Shown here one piece after another: positions 19,554-28,187 of a DNA stretch of 64,000 nucleotides. The stretch is from Bordetella sp. H567 (lineage in GTDB: Bacteria; Pseudomonadota; Gammaproteobacteria; Burkholderiales; Burkholderiaceae_B). The translations under genes and the position numbers were made by a program. Location of the stretch: NCBI RefSeq assembly GCF_001704295.1, contig NZ_CP012334.1, positions 3,112,084 through 3,176,083 on the forward strand. The letters run 5' to 3'. A model generated the notes under the pieces. That model was not told the DNA's origin. It was given only the letters and a program-made list of their open reading frames with translations, and did no database searches. How positions within the stretch are numbered: position 1 is the stretch's first letter; the number at the start of each line of letters is the position of its first letter.

Positions 19554-20867
19554 ATGCGCTCCCATCGCCTCGCGCTCGTCGCGGCGTCGCTGCTTACCGC
19601 TTTCGCCGCGTCATCGGCCAACGCGGCCACTGAAATCCAGTTCTGGCACTCCATGGAAGGCGCCCTGGGCGATCGCGTCAACGAGATCGTCAACGACTTC
19701 AACAAGCAGAACCCCGACTACCAGATCAAGGCCGTCTACAAGGGCAACTACGGCGAATCGATGAACGCCGGCATCGCCGCGTTCCGCGCCGGCAACGCCC
19801 CCGACATCCTGCAAGTCTTCGAAGTCGGCACCGCCACGATGATGTACGCCAAGGGCGCCATCAAGCCGGTGCAGCAGATGTCCGAGGAAGCCGGCGACCC
19901 CATCAATCCCAAGGACTTCATCGGCGCGGTCGCGGGCTATTACTCGTCGCCGCAGGGCAAGCTGGTATCCATGCCCTTCAACAGCTCGACGGTGGTGTTC
20001 TATTACAACAAGGACGCTTTCCAGAAAGCGGGCCTGGATCCCGAAAAACCGCCCAAGACCTGGGAAGACCTGGCGGCCGACACCAAGAAGCTGAAGGCGG
20101 CCGGCATGGAATGCGGCTACACCACCTCGTGGCCGTCGTGGGTGCAGTTGGAGACCTTCTCGGCCTGGCACAACGTGGCCTACGCCACCAAGGACAACGG
20201 CTTCGGCGGCCTGGACGCGCGCCTGGCCATCGATTCGCCGCTGCACGTGCGGCACCTGAAGTTCCTGGCCAGCCTGGCCAAGGACGGCGAATTCATGTAC
20301 GGCGGCCGCGGCGACGATCCCAACGCCCTGTTCATTTCGGGCAAGTGCGCGATGATCACCGGCTCCAGCGGCCTGCGCGCCAACATCATGAAGAATGCCA
20401 AATTCAAGTTCGGCACCTCCACCCTGCCCTACTACGCGGATGTCAAGGGTGCCCCGCAGAACACCATCATCGGCGGCGCGTCCCTGTGGGTCTTCGCCAA
20501 CAAGAAGCCCGACGTCTACAAGGGCGTGACGAAGTTCTTCAAGTACCTGTCCAGCCCCGAAGTGGCGGCCAAGTGGCACCAGCAGACCGGCTATGTGCCG
20601 GTGACCAAGGCGGCCTACGAACTGACGCAGAAGCAGGGTTTCTATGACCAGAACCCGGGCACCGACGTCGGTGTGAAGCAGCTGAACGTCGAGACCACCG
20701 CGCAGTCGCGCGGCGTGCGGCTGGGCTACCTGCCGCAGATCCGCGAGATCGAGGACGCCACGATCGAGCAGATCGTATCCGGCAAGGTCGACGCGCAAGC
20801 CGGCCTGAAGGACGCGGTCAAGCGGGGCAACGACCTCCTCGAGAAGTTCGAAAAAAGTGTAAAGTAG
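19554..20867 (+). CDS. ugpB: sn-glycerol-3-phosphate ABC transporter substrate-binding protein
   Basis: Periplasmic binding protein of 437 residues, SBP family 1. The signal peptide ends after residue 24 (SSANA), followed by TEIQFWHSMEGALGDRV, the typical UgpB opening. Segments GKLVSMPFNSSTVVFYYNKDAF and YTTSWPSWVQLE are characteristic. It heads ugpBAEC and imports glycerol-3-phosphate or glycerophosphodiesters as phosphate and carbon source. A strong hairpin separates it from ugpA. Confidence 0.95.
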   Translation: MRSHRLALVAASLLTAFAASSANAATEIQFWHSMEGALGDRVNEIVNDFNKQNPDYQIKAVYKGNYGESMNAGIAAFRAGNAPDILQVFEVGTATMMYAKGAIKPVQQMSEEAGDPINPKDFIGAVAGYYSSPQGKLVSMPFNSSTVVFYYNKDAFQKAGLDPEKPPKTWEDLAADTKKLKAAGMECGYTTSWPSWVQLETFSAWHNVAYATKDNGFGGLDARLAIDSPLHVRHLKFLASLAKDGEFMYGGRGDDPNALFISGKCAMITGSSGLRANIMKNAKFKFGTSTLPYYADVKGAPQNTIIGGASLWVFANKKPDVYKGVTKFFKYLSSPEVAAKWHQQTGYVPVTKAAYELTQKQGFYDQNPGTDVGVKQLNVETTAQSRGVRLGYLPQIREIEDATIEQIVSGKVDAQAGLKDAVKRGNDLLEKFEKSVK

Positions 20868-20888
20868 CGGCCGTTTTCGGGCCCTTGT

Positions 20889-20923
20889 AAGACCAAGTCG
20901 CGGTCCAGCCGCGCCTTGGTCTT
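20889..20923 (+). promoter_or_regulatory. intercistronic hairpin between ugpB and ugpA
   Basis: Nine-bp stem AAGACCAAG / CTTGGTCTT, one mismatch, then a further five bp CGCGG / CCGCG, closed by a five-base loop. No T run follows, so read-through is likely. A stable hairpin after the binding-protein gene is the usual way to keep that message more abundant than the permease message. Confidence 0.6.
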
Positions 20924-21038
20924 GCCAGGACACGGCTACTGTCCCGCCAGGCGATGCGTCAGGGGATCGCCCAACCCGAATATCTCACGTTTTTTATGCG
21001 CTCGCGGCGATCCCGCCTCGCACTAGGGCCTGTTAACC

Positions 21039-21920
21039 ATGGAAAAACGCGTCGTCTTCGGCCACAAGCTCCTGCCCTATCTGCTGCTGCTGCCGCAGCT
21101 CGCCATCACGGTGGTGTTTTTCTTTCTGCCGGCCGGCCAGGCGATGTGGCAATCGCTGCACATCGAAGATCCGTTCGGCCTCTCTTCCTCGTTCGCCGGC
21201 CTGTCCAACTTCGCCGATCTTTTCAGCCAGGCGACGTATATCGACTCCTTCAAGGTCACGGCGATGTTCTCGATACTGGTCGCCGTCGTGGGCCTGTCCG
21301 TATCGCTGCTGCTGGCGGTCATGGCCGACCGCGTCATCCGCGGCGCGGGGCTGTACAAGACCCTGCTGATCTGGCCGTACGCCGTCGCGCCTGCCGTGGT
21401 CGGCGTGCTGTGGCTGTTCCTGTTTTCGCCCGCCGTGGGCATCCTGGCCGTGGCGCTGACCCGGATGGGCGTGGCCTGGAATCCGCGGCTGAACGGCACC
21501 GAGGCCATGATCCTGGTGTTGATCGCTTCCGTCTGGAAGCAGATTTCCTATAACTTCCTGTTTTTCCTGGCCGGACTGCAGTCGATCCCCCGTTCGCTCA
21601 TCGAGGCGGCCGCCATCGACGGCGCCAGGCCGGCCCGCCGGTTCTGGACCATCGTGTTCCCTTTGCTGTCGCCCACTACCTTCTTCCTGCTGGTGGTCAA
21701 CGTCATCTATGCCTTCTTCGACACCTTCGCGGTCATCGACACGACGACGCAGGGCGGACCCGGCACGTCGACGGCGATCCTGGTCTACAAGGTGTACAGC
21801 GATGGTTTCCGCGGGCTGGACCTGGGTTCCTCGGCGGCGCAATCGGTGGTGCTGATGGTCATCGTGGTGGCGCTCACCGTCATGCAATTCCGCTATATCG
21901 ACCGCAAGGTCCAGTACTGA
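21039..21920 (+). CDS. ugpA: sn-glycerol-3-phosphate ABC transporter permease UgpA
   Basis: Inner-membrane permease of 293 residues with six predicted membrane segments. It begins [19 protein letters not shown] and contains the EAA loop [15 protein letters not shown] that docks on UgpC. It is followed after 12 bases by ugpE. Together they form the translocation pore for glycerol-3-phosphate. Confidence 0.95.
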   Translation: MEKRVVFGHKLLPYLLLLPQLAITVVFFFLPAGQAMWQSLHIEDPFGLSSSFAGLSNFADLFSQATYIDSFKVTAMFSILVAVVGLSVSLLLAVMADRVIRGAGLYKTLLIWPYAVAPAVVGVLWLFLFSPAVGILAVALTRMGVAWNPRLNGTEAMILVLIASVWKQISYNFLFFLAGLQSIPRSLIEAAAIDGARPARRFWTIVFPLLSPTTFFLLVVNVIYAFFDTFAVIDTTTQGGPGTSTAILVYKVYSDGFRGLDLGSSAAQSVVLMVIVVALTVMQFRYIDRKVQY

Positions 21921-21932
21921 TTCAGAGGCTCT

Positions 21933-22784
21933 ATGGTTGAACGCCGTCCCTGGCTGGATATCCTGGCTCACGCCATACTGCTGTGTGGCGTGGCCGTGGT
22001 GGCCTTTCCGCTTTATGTGACCTTCGTCGCGTCCACGCAAACGGCGCAGGAAGTGGCCAACGCGCCGATGTCGCTGCTGCCCGGCTCGCACTTCCTCAGC
22101 AACTACATCCAGGCGCTGTTCGCCGGTTCGGGCGGGGGCTCCAGCGGCGCGCCGGTGGGCCGCATGCTGTGGGTGAGCCTGGTCATGGCCCTGGCCATCT
22201 CCATCGGCAAGATCATCATTTCGCTGCTGTCGGCCTTCGCGGTGGTGTATTTCCGCTTCCGCGGCCGCATGTTTTTCTTCTGGATGATCTTCGTCACGCT
22301 GATGCTCCCCGTGGAAGTGCGCATCGCGCCCACCTACAAGGTGGTGGCGGACCTGGGCCTGCTGAACACCTATGCCGGCCTGACGCTGCCGCTGATCGCC
22401 TCGGCCACCGCGACCTTCCTGTTCCGGCAGTTTTTCCTGACCGTGCCGGACGAATTGGTGGAAGCCGCGCGCATCGACGGCGCGGGCCCCATGCGCTTCT
22501 TTCGCGACGTATTGATGCCGCTGTCGCGCACCAGCATCGCGGCCCTGTTCGTGATCCAGTTCATCTACGGCTGGAACCAGTACCTGTGGCCCCTGCTGAT
22601 CACCACGCAGGAAAACATGTACCCGATCGTGATCGGGATCAAGCGCATGGTCAGCGGCGGCGACAGCGTCACGGAATGGAATATCACCATGGCCACGGCC
22701 ATGCTCGCGATGATCCCGCCCGCCCTGGTCGTGATCCTCATGCAGAAGTGGTTCGTCAAGGGCCTCGTGGACACCGAAAAATGA
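21933..22784 (+). CDS. ugpE: sn-glycerol-3-phosphate ABC transporter permease UgpE
   Basis: Second permease, 283 residues, starting [17 protein letters not shown] as in E. coli UgpE. The EAA loop is [14 protein letters not shown]; the C-terminus [14 protein letters not shown] is also typical. It lies between ugpA and ugpC in one transcription unit. Confidence 0.95.
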   Translation: MVERRPWLDILAHAILLCGVAVVAFPLYVTFVASTQTAQEVANAPMSLLPGSHFLSNYIQALFAGSGGGSSGAPVGRMLWVSLVMALAISIGKIIISLLSAFAVVYFRFRGRMFFFWMIFVTLMLPVEVRIAPTYKVVADLGLLNTYAGLTLPLIASATATFLFRQFFLTVPDELVEAARIDGAGPMRFFRDVLMPLSRTSIAALFVIQFIYGWNQYLWPLLITTQENMYPIVIGIKRMVSGGDSVTEWNITMATAMLAMIPPALVVILMQKWFVKGLVDTEK

Positions 22785-22812
22785 TCGCCGCCGCAACTCA
22801 CCGACTCTTCGT

Positions 22813-23901
22813 ATGGCTACCCTGAGCTTTCGCAACGTCAAGAAAACCTACGCCGGCGACATTCCCGTCATCCACGGCATCGACGTCGATATCGCCGACG
22901 GCGAATTCGTCGTGATCGTGGGGCCTTCGGGCTGCGGCAAATCCACGCTGATGCGCATGGTGGCCGGCCTGGAAACCATCACCAGCGGCCAGATCGAGAT
23001 CGACGGCCGGGTGGTGAACGAGCTGGAGCCTGCCGAGCGCGATATCGCGATGGTGTTCCAGAACTACGCCCTGTATCCGCACATGAGCGTATTCCAGAAC
23101 ATGGCGTACGGGCTGAAGATCCGCAAGATGTCCAAGGACGAGATCCGTCGCCGCGTCGAAGCCGCCGCGCAGATCCTCGAACTGGGCCACCTGCTGGAAC
23201 GGCGGCCGCGCCAGCTGTCCGGCGGCCAGCGCCAGCGCGTGGCCATGGGCCGCGCCATCGTGCGCGAACCCAAGGTGTTCCTGTTCGACGAACCGCTGTC
23301 CAATCTGGATGCCAAGCTGCGCGTGGCCATGCGCCTGGAACTGCTGAAGCTGCACCGCCGGCTGGGGACCACCAGCCTGTACGTGACGCACGACCAGGTC
23401 GAGGCCATGACCCTGGCGCACCGGATGATCGTGATGAACAAGGGCGTCCCGGAGCAGATCGGCACGCCGATGGAAGTCTTCGAGCGGCCGGCGTCCACCT
23501 TCGTGGCCGGCTTCATCGGCTCGCCGCCCATGAACCTGATTTCCGTGAATGTGCAGGGGGACGGAACGCTGAAGACCGCCGCCGGCGTCGACCTGGCGAT
23601 CAAGCCCACCGACGTCCCGCCCACCGTGCGCGGGCGCGGCGCGGTGCTGGGGCTGCGCCCGGAACACATGGTGCTGAACGCGCCGGGCATGCGCGTGGAA
23701 ATCGAAATGGTGGAAACACTGGGCTCGGAGCAGCTGGTACACGGCCGCTGCGGGGACGCCGACCTGGTCGTCCGCTGCACCACGCGCCAGCTGCAGGAAG
23801 CGACCATCCGGCCCGGCGACCAGATGAACGTCGGGCCCGATGGGCGCCATCCCTTGCATTGGTTCGACCAGGATAGCGGCAAGCGCATCCAGGGCACCTA
23901 G
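22813..23901 (+). CDS. ugpC: sn-glycerol-3-phosphate ABC transporter ATP-binding protein UgpC
   Basis: MalK-like ATPase of 362 residues. Walker [10 protein letters not shown] lies at residues 37-45, signature LSGGQRQRV near residue 135, Walker [13 protein letters not shown] near 155, and the H-loop [10 protein letters not shown]. The C-terminal third is the regulatory OB-fold domain (LRPEHM). It ends ugpBAEC; no ugpQ phosphodiesterase follows in this window. It converges with the KefC-type gene. Confidence 0.95.
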   Translation: MATLSFRNVKKTYAGDIPVIHGIDVDIADGEFVVIVGPSGCGKSTLMRMVAGLETITSGQIEIDGRVVNELEPAERDIAMVFQNYALYPHMSVFQNMAYGLKIRKMSKDEIRRRVEAAAQILELGHLLERRPRQLSGGQRQRVAMGRAIVREPKVFLFDEPLSNLDAKLRVAMRLELLKLHRRLGTTSLYVTHDQVEAMTLAHRMIVMNKGVPEQIGTPMEVFERPASTFVAGFIGSPPMNLISVNVQGDGTLKTAAGVDLAIKPTDVPPTVRGRGAVLGLRPEHMVLNAPGMRVEIEMVETLGSEQLVHGRCGDADLVVRCTTRQLQEATIRPGDQMNVGPDGRHPLHWFDQDSGKRIQGT

Positions 23902-23911
23902 CCCATCGAAG

Positions 23912-23934
23912 CAGGCCGGGCCCTAGGCGGCCTG
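23912..23934. terminator. weak hairpin at the ugpC / kef convergent junction
   Basis: Seven-bp stem CAGGCCG / CGGCCTG with a nine-base loop, overlapping the stop codon of the antiporter gene. Without T runs on either side it is only a possible bidirectional terminator. Confidence 0.3.
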
Positions 23935-25764
23935 GTCCTGCTCTTCGCACGGAGCGGCGCGCTCGCCGCCCCAGGGCGCGCGATGCACCGCCCGCGATAA
24001 GGCGCGATCGCGGGCGATCGACGTCTCCAGGGTATCCTGCGCCCGCCGCGCGACGGTGATCCGGAACCCGTCGTCCTCGAAGCGAGGCGTGGTTTCTTCC
24101 AGCATATCGACGTTGTTACGGCGGAAGGCATCAGCCACTTCCTTGGCTTCGTATGGCCCCATGCCCAGGGCCTCCAGGGCCTTGCGGCCGGCCAGCAGCG
24201 AGGATTCGAACAACTCGCGTTCCACGATCTGGATGCCGCGCTTGCGCAGCTGGAAGTAGTGCACCGCGTCGTGCGCCCGCGCCACCACGCGCAGATGGGG
24301 AAAGTCCTGCCGTACCACGTCCACCAGGCGCAGGTTGTCCGATACGCTATCGATCGCGTTCACCAGCACTTCCGCGCGCGCCGCGCCCGCCGTTTCGAGC
24401 AGATCGGAGCGGGTGGCATCGCCGTAGAACACCTTCATGCCGAATTTGCGCACCGTGTCGATGTTGTCCGGGTCGTGATCCAGGATCACGACCTTGATGC
24501 CGTTGGCCAGCAGCAGGCGGCCGGCGATCTGGCCGAAACGGCCGAACCCCGCGATGATGACGCGCGCGCCGTCGTCCTCGATGGGGTCGGCGGCCCGCGT
24601 GCTCTTGGGCTTGCGCCGCTCCAGCGCGTCCAGCACGGCCAGGATCACCGGCGTGGCGGCCATGGAAAGCGCCACCACCAGGGTCAGGACACGCGCCCAG
24701 TTCTCCGGCAGCACGTCGGCCGCGCGCGCCGTGGAAAAAACCACGAAGGCGAACTCGCTGCCTTGCCCCAGCAGGGCGGCGAACAGCAGGCAGCGCCCCC
24801 GCTGGGCACCGAAGAGACGGGCAAGTCCGAACAGGACGGCAAACTTCAGCACCAGAAAACCCGCCAGCATCCCCAGGATCAGCAGGGGATTTTCCAGCAG
24901 CGTGCCGAAATCGATGGACATGCCGACGCCCATGAAGAACAGGCCCAGCAGCAATCCCTTGAACGGCTGGATATCGCTTTCCAGGGCATGCCGGTATTCC
25001 GAGCTGGCCAGCAGCACGCCCGCCAGGAAGGCGCCCATGGCCATCGACAGGCCGGCATGCTCCATGAGCTCGCCCACGCCGATGACCAGCAGCAGCGCCA
25101 CCGCGCTGAAGACTTCGCGCAGGTTGGAACGGGCGACGAAGCGCAGCAGCGGACGGGCCAGGTAGCGGCCCATGACCACGGCCAGGGCCACCGCGCCGAC
25201 TATCTTCAGCGCGGCCAATCCCACGCTGTCGCCGCCCTCACCGGCCTCGCTGCCGGCCAGCAGCGGGATCATCGCGATCAGCGGAATGGCCGCCAGGTCC
25301 TGGAACAGCAGCACGGAAAACGAGCGCTCGCCCAGCGTGGTCTGCAGCAGGCTGCGTTCGCCCATCGCCTGCATCGCCACCGCCGTGGACGACAGCGCCA
25401 GGGTCATTCCCACCAGGGCGGCGATCGGCCAGGCCAGGCCCAGCCAGGCCATGAACGCCGCCAGCACGGCGCCGCACAACCCCACCTGCAGCGCGCCGCC
25501 GCCGAACACCGGTATCCGCATATGCCACAGGCGCCGGGGATCGAGCTCCAGGCCGATCAGGAACAGCATCAGGACCACGCCGATTTCCGCGAAGCCGAGT
25601 ATCTGCTCGGGATCCTCGACCAGCCGCAGTCCCCATGGGCCGATCACGCAGCCGGCGATCAGATAGCCCAGCACCGATCCCATGCGGGCGCGCATGGCCA
25701 GCGGCACGAAAATCACCGCGGCGGCGAGGTACACCAGGCCTTCCAGCAGGAACGTCTTATCCAT
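23923..25764 (-). CDS. KefC-type glutathione-regulated K+/H+ antiporter (CPA2)
   Basis: Membrane transporter of 613 residues. The first 380 residues hold about 12 membrane helices with the CPA2 motifs [36 protein letters not shown] and [13 protein letters not shown]. From about residue 395 comes an RCK/KTN nucleotide-binding domain ([16 protein letters not shown]) and a charged C-terminal tail. Known family members release K+ when glutathione adducts of electrophiles bind the RCK domain. Its start overlaps the partner oxidoreductase gene by 8 bases, which supports the Kef assignment. Confidence 0.9.
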   Translation of the reverse strand: MDKTFLLEGLVYLAAAVIFVPLAMRARMGSVLGYLIAGCVIGPWGLRLVEDPEQILGFAEIGVVLMLFLIGLELDPRRLWHMRIPVFGGGALQVGLCGAVLAAFMAWLGLAWPIAALVGMTLALSSTAVAMQAMGERSLLQTTLGERSFSVLLFQDLAAIPLIAMIPLLAGSEAGEGGDSVGLAALKIVGAVALAVVMGRYLARPLLRFVARSNLREVFSAVALLLVIGVGELMEHAGLSMAMGAFLAGVLLASSEYRHALESDIQPFKGLLLGLFFMGVGMSIDFGTLLENPLLILGMLAGFLVLKFAVLFGLARLFGAQRGRCLLFAALLGQGSEFAFVVFSTARAADVLPENWARVLTLVVALSMAATPVILAVLDALERRKPKSTRAADPIEDDGARVIIAGFGRFGQIAGRLLLANGIKVVILDHDPDNIDTVRKFGMKVFYGDATRSDLLETAGAARAEVLVNAIDSVSDNLRLVDVVRQDFPHLRVVARAHDAVHYFQLRKRGIQIVERELFESSLLAGRKALEALGMGPYEAKEVADAFRRNNVDMLEETTPRFEDDGFRITVARRAQDTLETSIARDRALSRAVHRAPWGGERAAPCEEQDQAA

Positions 25765-26311
25765 GGCTTATCTCCGTCATGACCGGGCGCGAGGTGCCCG
25801 CATGGCCGGACAGCAGGTCGCGATAGCGCGAGGCCACCGCGGCCAGCTCCATGGCATCCAGCGTCACCGCGCCGTGCACGGCATAGGGAGGCAGCCAGTG
25901 CATGCCGCACAACTCGGCGGCGCTGCGCAGGGGCTGGCCCAGTACGGTCAGGTCCGTGTCGGCGCAGCGCGTGAAATCGTCGGCCGCCCCCCCGGTCGTC
26001 ACGCTCCACATCAGCGGCTTGCCGCGCAGCGCGGTGCCGTCCGGGCCATACGCCCAGCCGTGCTGCAGCACCTTGTCCATCCACTGGCCGAACAAGGGTG
26101 GCGCGCCGTACCAGTGCATGGGATGCTGCCACACGACCAGGCTGGCGGCGGCCAGCGCCGCCTGTTCCGCCGCCACGTCGATATGGAAGTCCGGGTAAAG
26201 GTCATAGAGCGAACGTACCCGCACGCCGGGCATGTCCTCCAGCGAGTGCAGCATGGCGCGATTGGTGCGGGAATGCCGCGGATACGGATGGGCGTATACG
26301 ATTAGGATCAT
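25757..26311 (-). CDS. KefF/KefG-like NAD(P)H oxidoreductase
   Basis: Flavodoxin-fold protein of 184 residues, NQO1/WrbA class. It begins [16 protein letters not shown] and keeps the FMN-binding [11 protein letters not shown] and TTGGAADDF segments. In E. coli the ancillary proteins KefF and KefG activate their antiporters; the 8-base overlap with the downstream KefC-type gene argues for the same role. It is divergent from arginase, with no clear operator between them. Confidence 0.9.
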   Translation of the reverse strand: MILIVYAHPYPRHSRTNRAMLHSLEDMPGVRVRSLYDLYPDFHIDVAAEQAALAAASLVVWQHPMHWYGAPPLFGQWMDKVLQHGWAYGPDGTALRGKPLMWSVTTGGAADDFTRCADTDLTVLGQPLRSAAELCGMHWLPPYAVHGAVTLDAMELAAVASRYRDLLSGHAGTSRPVMTEISHG

Positions 26312-26387
26312 GAAGATATCCTGCCGGGCGGCGATGTGGCGTTACCTTTCGCATGTTAGCCGCGCAGGGACGTTTCGGGAGCAAAGG

Positions 26388-27305
26388 ATGAAGGAAGCCA
26401 TCGATCTTATCGGCGCGCCGACCGACGTGGGCGCCAGCATACGGGGCGCCTCGATGGGCCCGGAAGCGCTGCGCGTCGCCGGCCTGCGCGAGGCGCTGCA
26501 GCGGCACGGCCTGGCCGTGCACGATGCGGGGAACCTGGCAGGGCCAGCCAATCCGTCCGGCACGGCGCAGGCAGGCTTGCGGCATCTGGACGAGGTCGTC
26601 CAGTGGAACCGCGAAGTCTACCAGGCCGTCCTGGCCGCCCGCCGCAACGACCGCTTCCCCATTCTGATGGGCGGCGACCACTGCCTGGCCATCGGCTCCA
26701 TTTCCGCCATCGCGCAGCAGTGCCGCGAAGCCGGCAAGCCCCTCATGGTGCTCTGGCTGGACGCGCACGCCGATGCCAACACCCACATCATCAGCCCGAC
26801 AGGCAATATCCACGGCATGCCGATCGCGTGCCTGTGCGGCGAGGGTCCCGATACGCTGACCCGGCTGGGGGATGCCTATCCCGCGGTGGCGAACCCGGCC
26901 ACCATCCGCCAGATCGGCATCCGCAGCGTGGACGCCGACGAAAAGCGCCAGCTGCGCGCCCTGGGGATAAAGGTGTTCGACATGCGCTATATCGACGAAA
27001 ACGGCATGCGGCAAACCATGGAGATGGCGCTGGCCGACATCACGGGCGACACGCATCTGCACGTCAGCTTCGACGCCGACTTCCTGGACCCCGCCGTCGC
27101 CCCCGGGGTCGGCACGCCGGTATTGGGCGGCCCGACCTACCGCGAGGCGCAATTGTGCATGGAGATGATCGCCGACACGGGGCGGCTGTCGTCCCTGGAC
27201 CTGATGGAACTGAACCCGGCCAAGGATATGCGCAACCAGACGGCGGAAGTGGTGGTCGATCTGGCCGAAAGCCTTTTTGGGAAATCCACGCTGATCCGGT
27301 CGTGA
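26388..27305 (+). CDS. rocF: arginase
   Basis: Hydrolyses arginine to ornithine and urea with a two-manganese centre. The 305-residue protein carries all three metal motifs: GGDHCLAIGS (His 98), WLDAHADAN (Asp 125, His 127, Asp 129) and SFDADFLDP (Asp 229 and 231). Start ATG 26388 has AAAGGA immediately upstream; an open frame reaching to 26232 is discarded. ARTSI-like segment is SPTGNIHGMP, as in true arginases rather than agmatinases. Confidence 0.94.
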   Translation: MKEAIDLIGAPTDVGASIRGASMGPEALRVAGLREALQRHGLAVHDAGNLAGPANPSGTAQAGLRHLDEVVQWNREVYQAVLAARRNDRFPILMGGDHCLAIGSISAIAQQCREAGKPLMVLWLDAHADANTHIISPTGNIHGMPIACLCGEGPDTLTRLGDAYPAVANPATIRQIGIRSVDADEKRQLRALGIKVFDMRYIDENGMRQTMEMALADITGDTHLHVSFDADFLDPAVAPGVGTPVLGGPTYREAQLCMEMIADTGRLSSLDLMELNPAKDMRNQTAEVVVDLAESLFGKSTLIRS

Positions 27306-27417
27306 AGATTTGCCATAATTGCGAAGCTCGTTCCGGCGGCCGGTGACATCGTCGCGGGCATCACCGCCGGCACAGGCCCCCGCATTCCCCGTACACCGAA
27401 CCTTAGAGAAGAAAACG

Positions 27418-27822
27418 ATGAACCGACACGACGACGCCGCCAAGCTGATCCTGCGACTGGTGCTTGGCATTCTTATCCTGCTGCACGGTATTTCCAAAAT
27501 GACCCACGGTGTCGGCGGCATCGTCGGCATGGTGCAAGACCATGGCTGGCCCGGCTTTACGGCTTACTTCGTCTATATCGGCGAAGTCGTGGCGCCCATC
27601 CTGGTCATCGCCGGCATCTTCACCCGCCTGGGCGGTCTGCTGATCGCCCTCAACATGCTGGCGGCCTTCGTGCTGGTGCACCACGCGCAGCTGTTCATGC
27701 TCAATGGCCAGGGCGGCTGGCAGCTGGAATTGCAAGGCATGTACTTGTTCACGGCGATTGCCGTCGCCTTGTTGGGCGCCGGCCGCTTCAGCGTCGGGGG
27801 CGCGGGCGGCCGTTTTAACTAA
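27418..27822 (+). CDS. DoxX family membrane protein
   Basis: Inner-membrane protein of 134 residues with four hydrophobic helices. It opens with RLVLGILILLHGISKM, the typical DoxX first helix, and contains IGEVVAPILVIAGIFTRLGGLL. The biochemical role of bacterial DoxX proteins is poorly defined; links to thiosulfate and redox stress are reported for some. AGAGAAG precedes the ATG. A 10-bp hairpin follows the gene. Confidence 0.88.
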   Translation: MNRHDDAAKLILRLVLGILILLHGISKMTHGVGGIVGMVQDHGWPGFTAYFVYIGEVVAPILVIAGIFTRLGGLLIALNMLAAFVLVHHAQLFMLNGQGGWQLELQGMYLFTAIAVALLGAGRFSVGGAGGRFN

Positions 27823-27858
27823 GGGCTGTTAACGCGCTTTTACTCCTGTCATGCAGCT

Positions 27859-27884
27859 CACGCATGGAAGCAAATCCATGCGTG
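27859..27884 (+). terminator. hairpin after the DoxX gene
   Basis: Perfect 10-bp stem CACGCATGGA / TCCATGCGTG with loop AGCAAA, 36 bases after the stop. No T run follows. Likely transcription end for arginase-doxX, though a regulatory hairpin cannot be excluded. Confidence 0.5.
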
Positions 27885-27930
27885 GGCGACACAGCCTGTA
27901 CCGCGGGTAGGAATTGGTAACCCGGCAGGC

Positions 27931-27949
27931 ATTTCAAAACGATTTCAAA
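27931..27949 (+). promoter_or_regulatory. tandem ATTTCAAA repeats upstream of small lipoprotein
   Basis: ATTTCAAA occurs at 27931-27938 and again at 27942-27949, so the copies are 11 bases apart, one helical turn on the same face. OmpR/PhoB-type response regulators bind such direct repeats. A possible -10 element TACACT lies at 27975-27980. The assignment to any regulator is a guess. Confidence 0.35.
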
Positions 27950-28021
27950 GTCTCCCGCTCCACGACAGCATGCCTACACTGCTTCCATGCACCGAGAGTC
28001 GGCGCATCACAGGAGTCAGGC

Positions 28022-28159
28022 ATGAAGAAGCTCATTGCAGTTTTGGCGGTAACCAGTACGTTGAGTGGCTGTGTGGTCGTGCCGGCGCGTCCGGCCTACT
28101 ATCACCGGCCGGCGCCGGTCTATTACTACCCCGCGCCTTACCCCTACTACGGCTACTGA
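28022..28159 (+). CDS. small Tyr/Pro-rich lipoprotein
   Basis: Forty-five residues. Signal sequence MKKLIAVLAVTSTLSGC with lipobox LSGC (Cys 17) predicts lipidation; the residue after Cys is Val, consistent with outer-membrane sorting. The mature part is 29 residues, of which nine are Tyr and several Pro and His (ending YPYYGY). CAGGAG lies about 10 bases upstream of the ATG. It precedes the YXWGXW/poly-Gln protein by 28 bases and is probably cotranscribed. Function unknown. Confidence 0.75.
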   Translation: MKKLIAVLAVTSTLSGCVVVPARPAYYHRPAPVYYYPAPYPYYGY

Positions 28160-28187
28160 CCGGACGCATGAACGATGTGGAGGCCTC

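Noticed and set aside
21033-22841. 602-codon minus-strand frame opposite ugpA and ugpE
   Set aside because: Charged low-complexity shadow of two clearly conserved permease genes.
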